From NCBI GenBank assembly GCA_003164305.1, contig PLSZ01000159.1, positions 262-10,565 on the forward strand: 10,304 nt of DNA, written 5' to 3'. Source of the stretch: Acetobacteraceae bacterium (lineage in GTDB: Bacteria; Pseudomonadota; Alphaproteobacteria; Acetobacterales; Acetobacteraceae). The notes below the pieces were generated by a model. It was not told the origin of the DNA and made no database searches. It worked only from the letters and a program-made list of their open reading frames with translations. The translations under genes and the position numbers were made by a program. This document shows, one piece after another, positions 1 through 7,117 of this stretch (positions are counted from its first letter, which is position 1; each line of letters starts with the position of its first letter).

Positions 1-410
1 CGAATGATGTCCGACATGTTGTTGAGGTTGGCCGGCGCGACAATCGGACTGACGACCTTGCGCTGCTCATCGTGCCGCGGCGGGTCCATCGAGATGAAGC
101 TCGACCGCCGGTATCGCATCGGCCGGTCGGTGATCGAAATGCCACCCAGTTTCGCCTCCGAAGAGTAAATCTCCGGATGCGTTTCGACCGCCATGATGTC
201 CTTGAATTTGGTTACCGACCAGAACGAGCCGTACATGCCGTCCTCGCGGTAATGCACCGGATCCTCGCGGCGCAACCGTTCGAAATACGGGTAATACACA
301 TCATTCTGATACAGTTTCGGATCGCTGACGTCGATTTCGCTCAACGGCAGAGACGCCGCGTTCAGCTTTGCTTCTTCCAAGGCGGCATCGTAATGAACCG
401 GCGCGTTCAT
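1..410 (-). CDS. Cytochrome P450, CYP153-like (N-terminal part, cut by window edge)
   Basis: A haem monooxygenase that would hydroxylate a hydrophobic substrate using electrons delivered by the ferredoxin encoded just upstream. Only residues 1-136 are in the window; the oxygen-binding I helix, ExxR and haem-Cys loop lie beyond the left edge and cannot be checked. The visible part has the sequence style of bacterial CYP153 proteins: YPYFERLRREDPVHY (40-54), FWSVTKFKDIMAVETHPEIYSS (63-84) and the helix C region FISMDPPRHDEQRKVV (105-120), where His and Arg contact the haem propionates in the family. The ATG at 410 follows a strong AGGAGG ribosome site and lies 16 bp after the ferredoxin stop, so the two are co-transcribed. 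CYP153 enzymes are known as terminal hydroxylases of medium-chain alkanes and some terpenes. P450 identity is secure; the CYP153 assignment and substrate are inferences from the N-terminal third. Confidence 0.9.
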   Translation of the reverse strand, partial: MNAPVHYDAALEEAKLNAASLPLSEIDVSDPKLYQNDVYYPYFERLRREDPVHYREDGMYGSFWSVTKFKDIMAVETHPEIYSSEAKLGGISITDRPMRYRRSSFISMDPPRHDEQRKVVSPIVAPANLNNMSDII

Positions 411-426
411 GACTGCGTCCTCCTGT

Positions 427-807
<381 letters not shown>

Positions 808-2061
808 TCACGAGGCCAGTTCCTGCATCGTGACGTTCATGTCGGCGATCCGGGCGGCGGTCAGTTGGCGGCGGCGTTGGATAATCCGCCGTCCGCCCAT
901 GAACTCGGTGGAGGCATTGACCGCCTCGACCGCCTGCACAATGCCGTCGACGGCCAGATGGAACAGCGCGAATTTGCCGGCCGCGATGTCGCCGCGGACC
1001 ACGATCTCGGCCGCGTCGAACGGAATGCCAACGATTTGCAAGCGCAGATCGTATTGATCGGACCAGAACCAGGGAATTTCCGGCGCCGGCGGCGGACGGC
1101 CGCAAATCGCCGAGGCGGCCTGTTTCGCCTGCTCCAACGCGTTCGGCACGCTTTCCAGCCGCATGGTGCGGTTGTACAGCGGTAGCGGTCTGCGGGTGCA
1201 GTCGCCGATGGCGAAGATATCGGGATCGGAGGTGCGCGCGGCCAGATCGACCAGGATGCCGCCATCGCAGGCGATCCCCGCCTCCAGCGCCAACTCCTCG
1301 TTTGCCACGCCGCCGACGCCGATCAGCGCCGCGTCGCACGGGATCAGCCGTCCGTCGGCCAGCCGAACGCCGGTGACGGTGCCGTCGGTGCCCTCCAACG
1401 CCGCGACGCCCGCGTTGAGTTCGATCGTGACGCCTTGCGAACGATGAAAATCCTGGAAGAAGTTCGACAGGATCTCACACGCCACACGGGCGAGAACCCG
1501 AGGCGCCAACTCGATGATCGTCGCTTCGCAGCCCAGAGCGCGGGCCGAGGCGGCGGCTTCCAGACCAATATACCCGCCGCCGACGACGGCCAGCCGCGCG
1601 CCCGGTGTCAGCACGTGTTTCAACCTGTCAGCGTCGGCGGCGGTGCGCAATTCCAGCACGTTCGCCAGATCGATCCCCGGCAGCGGAATGCGCCGCGCCC
1701 GCGATCCCGTGGCCAGAATCAAATGCGCGTAATGCATCGTGTCGCCGTCGCTGAACGCAACTCGATGCTCGGCCGGATCGATCTTCGTTACGCTGAGCCC
1801 CAATTTCAGTTCGATATCGGCATCGTTGTAGAACCCGAGCGGCCGCAGCGCGAGGCTTTCGGCATCGGCCTCCCCGGTCAGCCAGGCTTTCGACAGCGGC
1901 GGGCGCTGGTACGGCGGCAACGGTTCCTCACCGACCAATGTGATGCCGGTTTTCCAGCCCAACTGGCGCAGCATGGCGGCGACGGAGCCACCGGCGTGGC
2001 CGGCTCCGGCGATGACGATGCGGTCGGACGTCATGCGCGGCTCCATCATGGTCTCGGCCAT
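808..2061 (-). CDS. FAD-dependent ferredoxin reductase (putidaredoxin reductase type)
   Basis: Flavoprotein of 417 residues that would oxidise NADH and reduce the neighbouring [2Fe-2S] ferredoxin. Two Rossmann folds are visible: the FAD-binding GAGHAGG (19-25) near the N terminus, and the pyridine-nucleotide site VVGGGYIGLEAA (159-170). A Glu at 184, at the end of the following strand (IIELAPR), points to NADH rather than NADPH. The LATGSRAR (116-123) and FAIGDC (283-288) segments are the other flavin contacts of this family. The C-terminal domain carries WFWSDQYDLRLQIVG (331-345), typical of Pdr/RhdA-like reductases. I chose ATG 2061 because AGGAGA precedes it by about eight bases and the protein then begins close to the FAD motif; an upstream in-frame ATG at 2142 would add 27 unrelated residues. 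It follows the antiporter gene by 85 bp and precedes the ferredoxin by 54 bp. Confidence 0.95.
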   Translation of the reverse strand: MAETMMEPRMTSDRIVIAGAGHAGGSVAAMLRQLGWKTGITLVGEEPLPPYQRPPLSKAWLTGEADAESLALRPLGFYNDADIELKLGLSVTKIDPAEHRVAFSDGDTMHYAHLILATGSRARRIPLPGIDLANVLELRTAADADRLKHVLTPGARLAVVGGGYIGLEAAASARALGCEATIIELAPRVLARVACEILSNFFQDFHRSQGVTIELNAGVAALEGTDGTVTGVRLADGRLIPCDAALIGVGGVANEELALEAGIACDGGILVDLAARTSDPDIFAIGDCTRRPLPLYNRTMRLESVPNALEQAKQAASAICGRPPPAPEIPWFWSDQYDLRLQIVGIPFDAAEIVVRGDIAAGKFALFHLAVDGIVQAVEAVNASTEFMGGRRIIQRRRQLTAARIADMNVTMQELAS

Positions 2062-2146
2062 TGACGTTTTCTCCTGAATCGAACGCTGGATGTGACCAGG
2101 TCCGAGGCGCCCGTCAATGCAGCGCCGCGCCGACGGCGTCATCGGC

Positions 2147-3427
2147 TCAGGCCGCCACCTGTTCGGTCACCACGTGGCCCATGCGCGGCAGCAGAAATCG
2201 CAACAACGGGCCGGTCATCAGTGTGGTCACGATCGCCATGATCACCAGCATGGTGAACGCCTTCTGAGGCAAAAACCCCAGATCGTAGCCGATGTTCAGC
2301 ACGATCAGTTCCATCAGGGCGCGCGTGTTCATCAGCGTGCCCAATACCGCCGACTCCCAGCGGTCGAACCCGGACAGCCGGCCCGCGATATACACCGGCA
2401 GCATCTTGTCCGGAATGGATGCGATCAGCACGACACCGAGCCAGCCGAAATCGGCGGCGGATGACAACCCGAAAACGTTGGTGCGCAAGCCGGTAAACGT
2501 GAAGAACACCGGCAGGAAAAACACCAGGACGAACTGCCCGACCTGACGCCGCCAGGCCGTCACGAACGCCGGATATTGGTGAAACAGCAGACCGGCGGCG
2601 AAGCCTCCGAAGATGGTGAAAATGCCGATCGCGTTGGTGTAGATCCCCAGCGCGAAAATCAGGCACAGCACGATCGCCATCAGTCCCGGAGCGAGAGTGT
2701 CGTCGCGCGGCGGCATCGTGCGCGTCAACCAGCCCGCCAGCGGCCGCAACAGCCACCAGAACACCGCGATGCCGGCGAGAATGGCGCCCAAGGTAAATAG
2801 CAGGAAGCCGCCCGTGAGTCGCGCGGTGGCGTAAGCGGAGATGCACGCCAGCAGGATCCAGCCGGCGACGTCGTTGCCCGCCGCCGCGGCGATCGCGACC
2901 ACGCCGATGGGATCTTGCTCCAGGCGATACTCGCGCGGGATCCGGCCTAAAATCGGCACCGCGGTGATGGCCACCGCGATCCCGCAAAACAGACTGTAGA
3001 CGGTAATGTCGATGCCTGGCGCCAACGTTCCCGCGGACCACCAGCCAAAGCCCACGCCGAGGCAGAACGGCACCGGCACCGAAGCCAATGCGACAAACAG
3101 CGTCGCGGCGCGATGACGGCTCGAGCGCAAATGGCCGAACGCGAAATCGGTGCCAACCTGGAACATCAACAGGATCAGCCCGATCTGGCTGATGATGACG
3201 ATCGGTGTGCTCTCGGCCTGGCCGAACAACGTGGCCGAGGCGCCGGGGAAAAAATGTCCGAACAGCGATGGGCCCAGAAGCAGACCCGCGACGATTTCTC
3301 CGGTCACTCCAGGCTGGCCGAGTTGCCGTGCCAGGCTGTTGCAAAACCGCGCCGCGCCGATCATGACGATCAACTGAAGCAAGACGGAGAACAGCAACAA
3401 CTCCGTCGCGTGAACCGACGCCGTCAT
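2147..3427 (-). CDS. CPA2-family cation/proton antiporter (Kef/NapA-like membrane domain only)
   Basis: Integral membrane protein of 426 residues with about a dozen hydrophobic segments, expected to exchange Na+ or K+ for H+ across the inner membrane. Family signs are GQPGVTGEIVAGLLLGPS (37-54), the unwound-helix segment AITAVPILGRI (153-163), the ion-site pair Asn185-Asp186 in AAAGNDVAGW, FFLPVFFTFTGLRT (303-316), Lys341 in the PDKMLPVYIAGR helix, and NTRALMEL (367-374). There is no RCK/TrkA-N domain after the membrane part, unlike KefB/KefC. The Asn-Asp pair is the form usually linked with electroneutral exchange in this superfamily, whereas Asp-Asp marks electrogenic ones; that inference is tentative. 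ATG 3427 has AAGGAG five to six bases upstream. It lies 40 bp after the VOC gene and 85 bp before the ferredoxin reductase, in the same direction, so it is physically part of the catabolic cluster. The transported ion cannot be read from the sequence. Confidence 0.92.
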   Translation of the reverse strand: MTASVHATELLLFSVLLQLIVMIGAARFCNSLARQLGQPGVTGEIVAGLLLGPSLFGHFFPGASATLFGQAESTPIVIISQIGLILLMFQVGTDFAFGHLRSSRHRAATLFVALASVPVPFCLGVGFGWWSAGTLAPGIDITVYSLFCGIAVAITAVPILGRIPREYRLEQDPIGVVAIAAAAGNDVAGWILLACISAYATARLTGGFLLFTLGAILAGIAVFWWLLRPLAGWLTRTMPPRDDTLAPGLMAIVLCLIFALGIYTNAIGIFTIFGGFAAGLLFHQYPAFVTAWRRQVGQFVLVFFLPVFFTFTGLRTNVFGLSSAADFGWLGVVLIASIPDKMLPVYIAGRLSGFDRWESAVLGTLMNTRALMELIVLNIGYDLGFLPQKAFTMLVIMAIVTTLMTGPLLRFLLPRMGHVVTEQVAA

Positions 3428-3449
3428 GATGGCTCCTTATGCCGCCAGG

Positions 3450-3467
3450 AAAAAATCCGGCGCCCGG
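3450..3467 (-). terminator. Short hairpin plus T-tract after the VOC gene (weak terminator or attenuator)
   Basis: Immediately after the VOC stop codon, the minus strand reads CCGG-GCG-CCGG (3467 to 3457) followed by A and six T (3455 to 3450). This has the layout of an intrinsic terminator, but the stem is only four GC pairs, so termination would be partial at best. It sits in the 40 bp gap before the antiporter and could separate expression of the dioxygenase/VOC pair from the antiporter-P450 genes. Confidence 0.35.
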
Positions 3468-3914
3468 CTACATCTGTTCGCTGCGCATGAACTCGATCAC
3501 CTCGCCGTTCGGACCGGTGATGAAGGCGATCCGCACTTCCACCAGCGGATCGGCGCCGAGTTGTCGCGTGACAGGCGCGACCCGAGACCCCGCTCCGGCG
3601 GCCAGCGCCTTCGCATAGGCGGCATCGACATCCTCGACCCGCAGGCAGAAATGCAGCAGCGCGCCTTCGGTCGGTTCCTCATTCGGAAACCGCCGGCGGC
3701 CCTCCGACTGCACGGTTGAGCCGTCGCCAAACACCTCGACGAAGTGACCGTCGCCGGCGTCCAGGAACGCCGCGCGATCGATCCGGCCGGGGATCGAAAA
3801 CGGATAATGCACCCGAAACCCCAGCCCGTCGGTATAGAACCGGATCGTTTCGTCGAAATCCACCGCGCGGATCGCCACATGATGGAATCCGGGCGCCGTC
3901 CCCAGACTCTTCAT
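3468..3914 (-). CDS. VOC superfamily protein (glyoxalase/dioxygenase fold), single domain
   Basis: Protein of 148 residues made of two paired beta-alpha-beta-beta-beta modules. Candidate metal ligands sit at the four usual positions: His12 (FHHVAI), Glu60 (FVEVFG), His88 (LLHFCLRV) and Glu141 (EVIEFM), so a metal-dependent activity is likely. Sequence alone does not separate glyoxalase-type lyase, isomerase/epimerase, or an accessory role in the ring-cleavage pathway. The ATG at 3914 directly follows the TAA stop of the extradiol dioxygenase (no base between them), which implies translational coupling; the Shine-Dalgarno is weak, as expected for a coupled gene. The two genes belong to the same superfamily but the dioxygenase has two domain repeats. 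Function beyond the fold is not recognised. Confidence 0.85.
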   Translation of the reverse strand: MKSLGTAPGFHHVAIRAVDFDETIRFYTDGLGFRVHYPFSIPGRIDRAAFLDAGDGHFVEVFGDGSTVQSEGRRRFPNEEPTEGALLHFCLRVEDVDAAYAKALAAGAGSRVAPVTRQLGADPLVEVRIAFITGPNGEVIEFMRSEQM

Positions 3915-4862
3915 TTAAGGACTCACGTGGCCGATGAATTTCTCCGGCGGCCTGGTGCCCCATTGCGAGCGCAAGCCTTCCTCGGCCGAAACCATATTGC
4001 TGCCGTTATGGATATTCAGCCGGTCGGTGTCCGCCCAATGCTCATGTACGCGGCCATACGGATCGGCCCAATAGTCATAGACCTGCGAGCCGAGAAGGTG
4101 GCGGCCGATGCCCCACATGTGTTCATATTTGGTTAGTTTCGTCAGGTATTCGTGGCCCATGAACACGTCGTCGATGTCCTGCACCTCGAACGAGAAATGG
4201 TTCAGGCCCGCGCGTTGGTTGCGCATGCAGAAGAACGCGTGATGATCGACGAACTCGTCACCGGCGTCGACGCGGCTGAACTGGCCGATGATGTTGTCCT
4301 TTTCGCCGGCATAGACATCGTCGGAGCCGACCAGCCCCAAAGTTTCGCGGAACCAACGAACGGTTTCCTGGTTCTTCGGCGACCCGAGCACCGCGTGGCC
4401 GATGCGTTTCACCGTGGACGGGCCTTCGGGAAAGCGAATCACCTCGCCGGCGCGGTTCAACGGCGCCTGCGCGGAATTGATTGCCTGGCGCGCGACGTGA
4501 ATCGGCTGCACCGGGTCGATGCCATGCACGACCTCAATGGTGTAACCATTGGGCTCGGTCAGGCGGACGCGTTTGCCGCCGCCGGGTTCGTCGATGTTCT
4601 CGATGCCCGAGGCGCCGGGGAATTTCGCGATCGCTTTCAGATCGTCTTCGCTGGCGGCGGCCCAGGCGAATCCGATAAATCCGGGATCGCCCTTTTCGGT
4701 GATGTGGATGTGATGCACCGGGTCGGTACCGCGCATGTACAGCGCGCTCGGCGTGCGTTCCGTGCGCACCATGCCGAACGCGGTCAGGAACTCTTCTTGC
4801 GCGTCCAGATCCGGCGAACGGAGCCGGCCGTAAGCGAGGTCGCGCACCTTGATAACCGCCAT
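3915..4862 (-). CDS. Type I extradiol ring-cleavage dioxygenase (BphC-like, two VOC domains)
   Basis: Fe(II) enzyme of 315 residues that would open a catecholic ring next to the two hydroxyls. The N-terminal domain (about 5-115) has the fold but not the metal site. The C-terminal domain (about 152-280) has the complete active site: His156 (RIGHAVLG), His222 (LNHFSFEV) and Glu274 (RVHEHWAD) match the 2-His-1-carboxylate triad of 2,3-dihydroxybiphenyl dioxygenase (His146, His210, Glu260 there). His207 (DHHAFF), His255 (GIGRH) and Tyr264 (YDYWADPYGR) match its His195, His241 and Tyr250, with the 9- and 10-residue spacings between the last three landmarks preserved. The ATG at 4862 has GGGAGA about six bases upstream; an in-frame ATG at 4892 overlaps a palindrome and is less likely. 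The VOC gene follows without a gap. Substrate (biphenyl-diol, alkylcatechol or other) is not determined; an active dioxygenase is well supported. Confidence 0.88.
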   Translation of the reverse strand: MAVIKVRDLAYGRLRSPDLDAQEEFLTAFGMVRTERTPSALYMRGTDPVHHIHITEKGDPGFIGFAWAAASEDDLKAIAKFPGASGIENIDEPGGGKRVRLTEPNGYTIEVVHGIDPVQPIHVARQAINSAQAPLNRAGEVIRFPEGPSTVKRIGHAVLGSPKNQETVRWFRETLGLVGSDDVYAGEKDNIIGQFSRVDAGDEFVDHHAFFCMRNQRAGLNHFSFEVQDIDDVFMGHEYLTKLTKYEHMWGIGRHLLGSQVYDYWADPYGRVHEHWADTDRLNIHNGSNMVSAEEGLRSQWGTRPPEKFIGHVSP

Positions 4863-4881
4863 GATCGCTCTCCCGTGCTGA

Positions 4882-4891
4882 TGTTTAAACA
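4882..4891. promoter_or_regulatory. 10 bp perfect palindrome upstream of the dioxygenase (possible operator)
   Basis: TGTTTAAACA is identical on both strands and lies 20-29 bases upstream of the dioxygenase start, just after a candidate -10 box, where a repressor would block transcription. AT-rich sequence is unusual in this GC-rich window. No regulator gene is visible beside it, so the operator role is inference. Confidence 0.3.
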
Positions 4892-4892
4892 A

Positions 4893-4921
4893 AAGCTATC
4901 GCCCTCCCGCTCGCCGAACAA
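4893..4921 (-). promoter_or_regulatory. Candidate promoter of the dioxygenase/VOC/P450 cluster
   Basis: On the minus strand TTGTTC (4921-4916), a 17-base spacer and TAGCTT (4898-4893) resemble sigma70 -35 and -10 boxes (three of six matches each). It lies in the 83 bp gap between kup and the dioxygenase, the only untranslated space ahead of the cluster. The matches are weak and read-through from kup is also possible. Confidence 0.3.
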
Positions 4922-4945
4922 GGGCAGAAAAGCATTTGGCCCGAA

Positions 4946-6838
4946 TCAGATCGTCACCCGCACCCCGAGTTCGACGACCCGGTCGCTGGGGATGCGGAAG
5001 AACTCCGTCGCAGGCACCGCGTTGCGTGCCAGCCACAGGAACAACCACCGTCGCCACCAGGAGATATTCGGCGCCATCCCCGGTACCAGCACTTCGCGCC
5101 CCAGGAAATAGCTCGCCTGCATCGGATCGAAGCCGGCGTCCGGACCCAGATCCTCCAACGCGCGCGGAATGTTCGGGCTTTCCATGAAACCGTAGCGCAG
5201 CATCACCCGGTGAATGCCCGGCGCCAGCAACTCCACCGTCGCGCGCGTATCCGCCGGTTCCTCCGGCCGGTCCGTGGTCACCACGGTCACGAACATCACT
5301 TTCTCGTGCAGTACTTTATTATGCTTAAGGTTGTGCAGCAGCGACGTCGGCACGTAATCCTGATTGCCGGTCAGGAACACCGCGAGCCCCGGCACTCGCA
5401 GGATACTGCGCGATTGCGGCAGCCGCGCGAGGAACGGCGCCAACGGCATGCTGTCCTGCCGCCAGCGCGCCAGCAACAAATCGCGGCCACGTTTCCATGA
5501 CGTCATCAGCGCGATCAGCATCCCGCCGAGGATCAGCGGCACCCAGCCACCCTCGACCACCTTCAGAGTATTGGCCGCGAAAAACACGCCATCGATGATG
5601 AACAGCGTGCCGAAAACACTGACCGCCGCGAAGCGCGACCAGCCGAACTGCCGCCGGAACACCACCATCGCCAGCACAGCGGTACACAGAAACGTTCCGG
5701 TGACGGCGATGCCATAAGCCGACGCCAGATTGTCCGACGTTTTGAACAGCACCACCAGCGCCACCACGCCCACGAACAGCGCCGAGTTCACCCGCGGCAC
5801 ATAAATCTGCCCCTCCTCCATGTTGGAGGTATGCCGCACCGTCAGGCGTGGCAAAAAGCCGAGCTGCATGCATTGCCGCGTCGCCGAATACGCGCCCGAG
5901 ATCACCGCCTGACTGGCGATCACGGTGGCCGCCGTCGCCAGAATCACCAGCGCCAGGCGGCACCATTCCGGCGCCATGAGAAAGAACGGGTTTTCCACCG
6001 CCGCCGGATCCCGCAACAACATCGCGCCCTGCCCAAAATAACACAGCACCAAACTGGGCAGCACGATGAACATCCAACTCTGCCGGATTGGCACGGGGCC
6101 AAAATGACCCATGTCGGCGTACAACGCCTCGGCCCCGGTGACGCACAGCACCACCGCGCCAAGCACGACGAACGCCAGGTATTTATAAACCATGCACAGC
6201 CGGATCGCGTGCCAGGGAGAGATCGCCATCAGCACGTCCGGCCGGTGCACGATCTGTCCGATCCCGAGAACGGCGAGCACCAGGAACCACAATGCCATGA
6301 CCGGTCCGAAGACGCGGCCAACGCTCGCGGTGCCGCGGTATTGCATCGCGAACAGCCCGATGATCACCACGATGCTGATCGGCAGCACGTATTCCTTCAA
6401 CGTCGGCGCCGAGACTTCCAACCCCTCGACCGCCGACAGCACCGAAATCGCGGGCGTGATGATTCCATCGCCGAAAAACAGGCAGGCGCCAACGATGCCC
6501 ACCATCGCCAGGGCGTTGCGCATGGAGGTGTTGACCGCGACCCGCTGCGCCAACGCCATCAGCGCCAGGATGCCGCCCTCGCCGTGGTTGTCGGCGCGCA
6601 TCACCAGCATGACGTATTTCACCGTGACAACCAGCACGAGCGACCAGAAGAACAGGGACAGAATGCCCAGGATCTCGACTTCGCTGATGGGGACGCCTTC
6701 GAAGACCTGCATGCTGGCCTTGAGCGCGTACAGCGGGCTGGTGCCGATGTCGCCATAGACGACGCCGAGAACAGCGAGCCAACGTCCGGCGGACGATGCG
6801 GTGTGCTTCGACAAGGCCGCGGCCGCCGTGGCGGTCAA
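4946..6838 (-). CDS. kup: Low-affinity potassium uptake permease Kup
   Basis: Inner-membrane K+ transporter, probably a K+/H+ symporter, of 630 residues (E. coli Kup is 622). The family signature [16 protein letters not shown] covers residues 25-40 in the first membrane segment, and [16 protein letters not shown] (81-96) follows the second. About twelve hydrophobic segments run to roughly residue 450. The cytoplasmic C-terminal domain begins near [10 protein letters not shown] (481-490) and contains the conserved [13 protein letters not shown] (500-512) and YFLGRE (577-582). All landmarks are present, so the gene looks intact. No ATG or GTG is available upstream of the signature in this frame; TTG at 6838 is the best start, with a TGA upstream in frame at about 6875 and only a weak ribosome site. 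A second TTG at 6814 is possible. It is read alone, with a candidate promoter 80-110 bases upstream, and shares direction with the catabolic cluster 83 bp downstream. Confidence 0.96.
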   Translation of the reverse strand: MTATAAAALSKHTASSAGRWLAVLGVVYGDIGTSPLYALKASMQVFEGVPISEVEILGILSLFFWSLVLVVTVKYVMLVMRADNHGEGGILALMALAQRVAVNTSMRNALAMVGIVGACLFFGDGIITPAISVLSAVEGLEVSAPTLKEYVLPISIVVIIGLFAMQYRGTASVGRVFGPVMALWFLVLAVLGIGQIVHRPDVLMAISPWHAIRLCMVYKYLAFVVLGAVVLCVTGAEALYADMGHFGPVPIRQSWMFIVLPSLVLCYFGQGAMLLRDPAAVENPFFLMAPEWCRLALVILATAATVIASQAVISGAYSATRQCMQLGFLPRLTVRHTSNMEEGQIYVPRVNSALFVGVVALVVLFKTSDNLASAYGIAVTGTFLCTAVLAMVVFRRQFGWSRFAAVSVFGTLFIIDGVFFAANTLKVVEGGWVPLILGGMLIALMTSWKRGRDLLLARWRQDSMPLAPFLARLPQSRSILRVPGLAVFLTGNQDYVPTSLLHNLKHNKVLHEKVMFVTVVTTDRPEEPADTRATVELLAPGIHRVMLRYGFMESPNIPRALEDLGPDAGFDPMQASYFLGREVLVPGMAPNISWWRRWLFLWLARNAVPATEFFRIPSDRVVELGVRVTI

Positions 6839-6922
6839 GCCGGGAGCCGCGAAAAAGCCCAGACCAAAACGTTCAACATGTCACACACCACCTCGCCGGC
6901 GACCACCCTGGATCGGCGGCGT

Positions 6923-6951
6923 CGCTTACGATGGCCGCTGACGACTGTCAA
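6923..6951 (-). promoter_or_regulatory. Candidate sigma70 promoter of kup
   Basis: The minus strand has a perfect TTGACA -35 box (6951-6946), a 17-base spacer and TAAGCG (6928-6923) as a weak -10 box. Transcription would begin near 6916 and leave a leader of about 78 bases before the TTG start of kup. Confidence 0.45.
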
Positions 6952-6982
6952 AGGGTTCGAGGACCGGGGCCGGGAGAAGGGG

Positions 6983-7090
6983 CGGGGCTTTGCCCCGGAA
7001 CCCACCAGGGGCTTTTGCCCCCATGGCCCCCCACCCCGCGCGGCAAGCGCGAGGGCAGGCTCCGGGCGCGGGGTCCGGGGTTGAAACCCC
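6983..7090. repeat. Cluster of four GC-rich hairpins, likely intergenic repeat element and gcrA terminator
   Basis: Four inverted repeats follow one another: CGGGGC-TTT-GCCCCG (6983-6997), GGGGC-TTTT-GCCCC (7008-7021), CGCGC-GGCAA-GCGCG (7037-7051) and GGGGTT-GA-AACCCC (7077-7090). The first two are near-copies of one unit (GGGGC, T loop, GCCCC) repeated 24 bases apart. Such GGGGCTTTGCCCC modules recur between genes in some GC-rich alphaproteobacteria, from general recollection, so a multicopy element is likely but cannot be shown from one window. The last hairpin starts 28 bases after the gcrA stop and would stall its transcript; there is no U-tract. Confidence 0.55.
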
Positions 7091-7117
7091 AGCCTTCCCT
7101 CGCCCCGGCCTCCTCCC

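Larger units (their letters stand above)
6839..7117. other. Intergenic region between gcrA and kup, no gene
   Basis: These 279 bases hold no supportable gene. The half near gcrA (about 6983-7090) is a cluster of GC-rich hairpins annotated separately. The half near kup is of ordinary composition and contains a candidate kup promoter. The frames open across it on the plus strand are by-products of high GC and the antisense of kup. Confidence 0.7.

Noticed and set aside
2062..2142. Upstream ATG adding 27 residues to the ferredoxin reductase
   Set aside because: The ATG at 2061 has a strong ribosome site and gives the normal distance to the FAD motif; the extra residues look like untranslated leader.
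5831..7084. Plus-strand frame of 417 codons opposite kup
   Set aside because: Antisense to a well-conserved permease; the translation is His/Arg/Gln-rich, as expected from reverse-reading a membrane protein gene.
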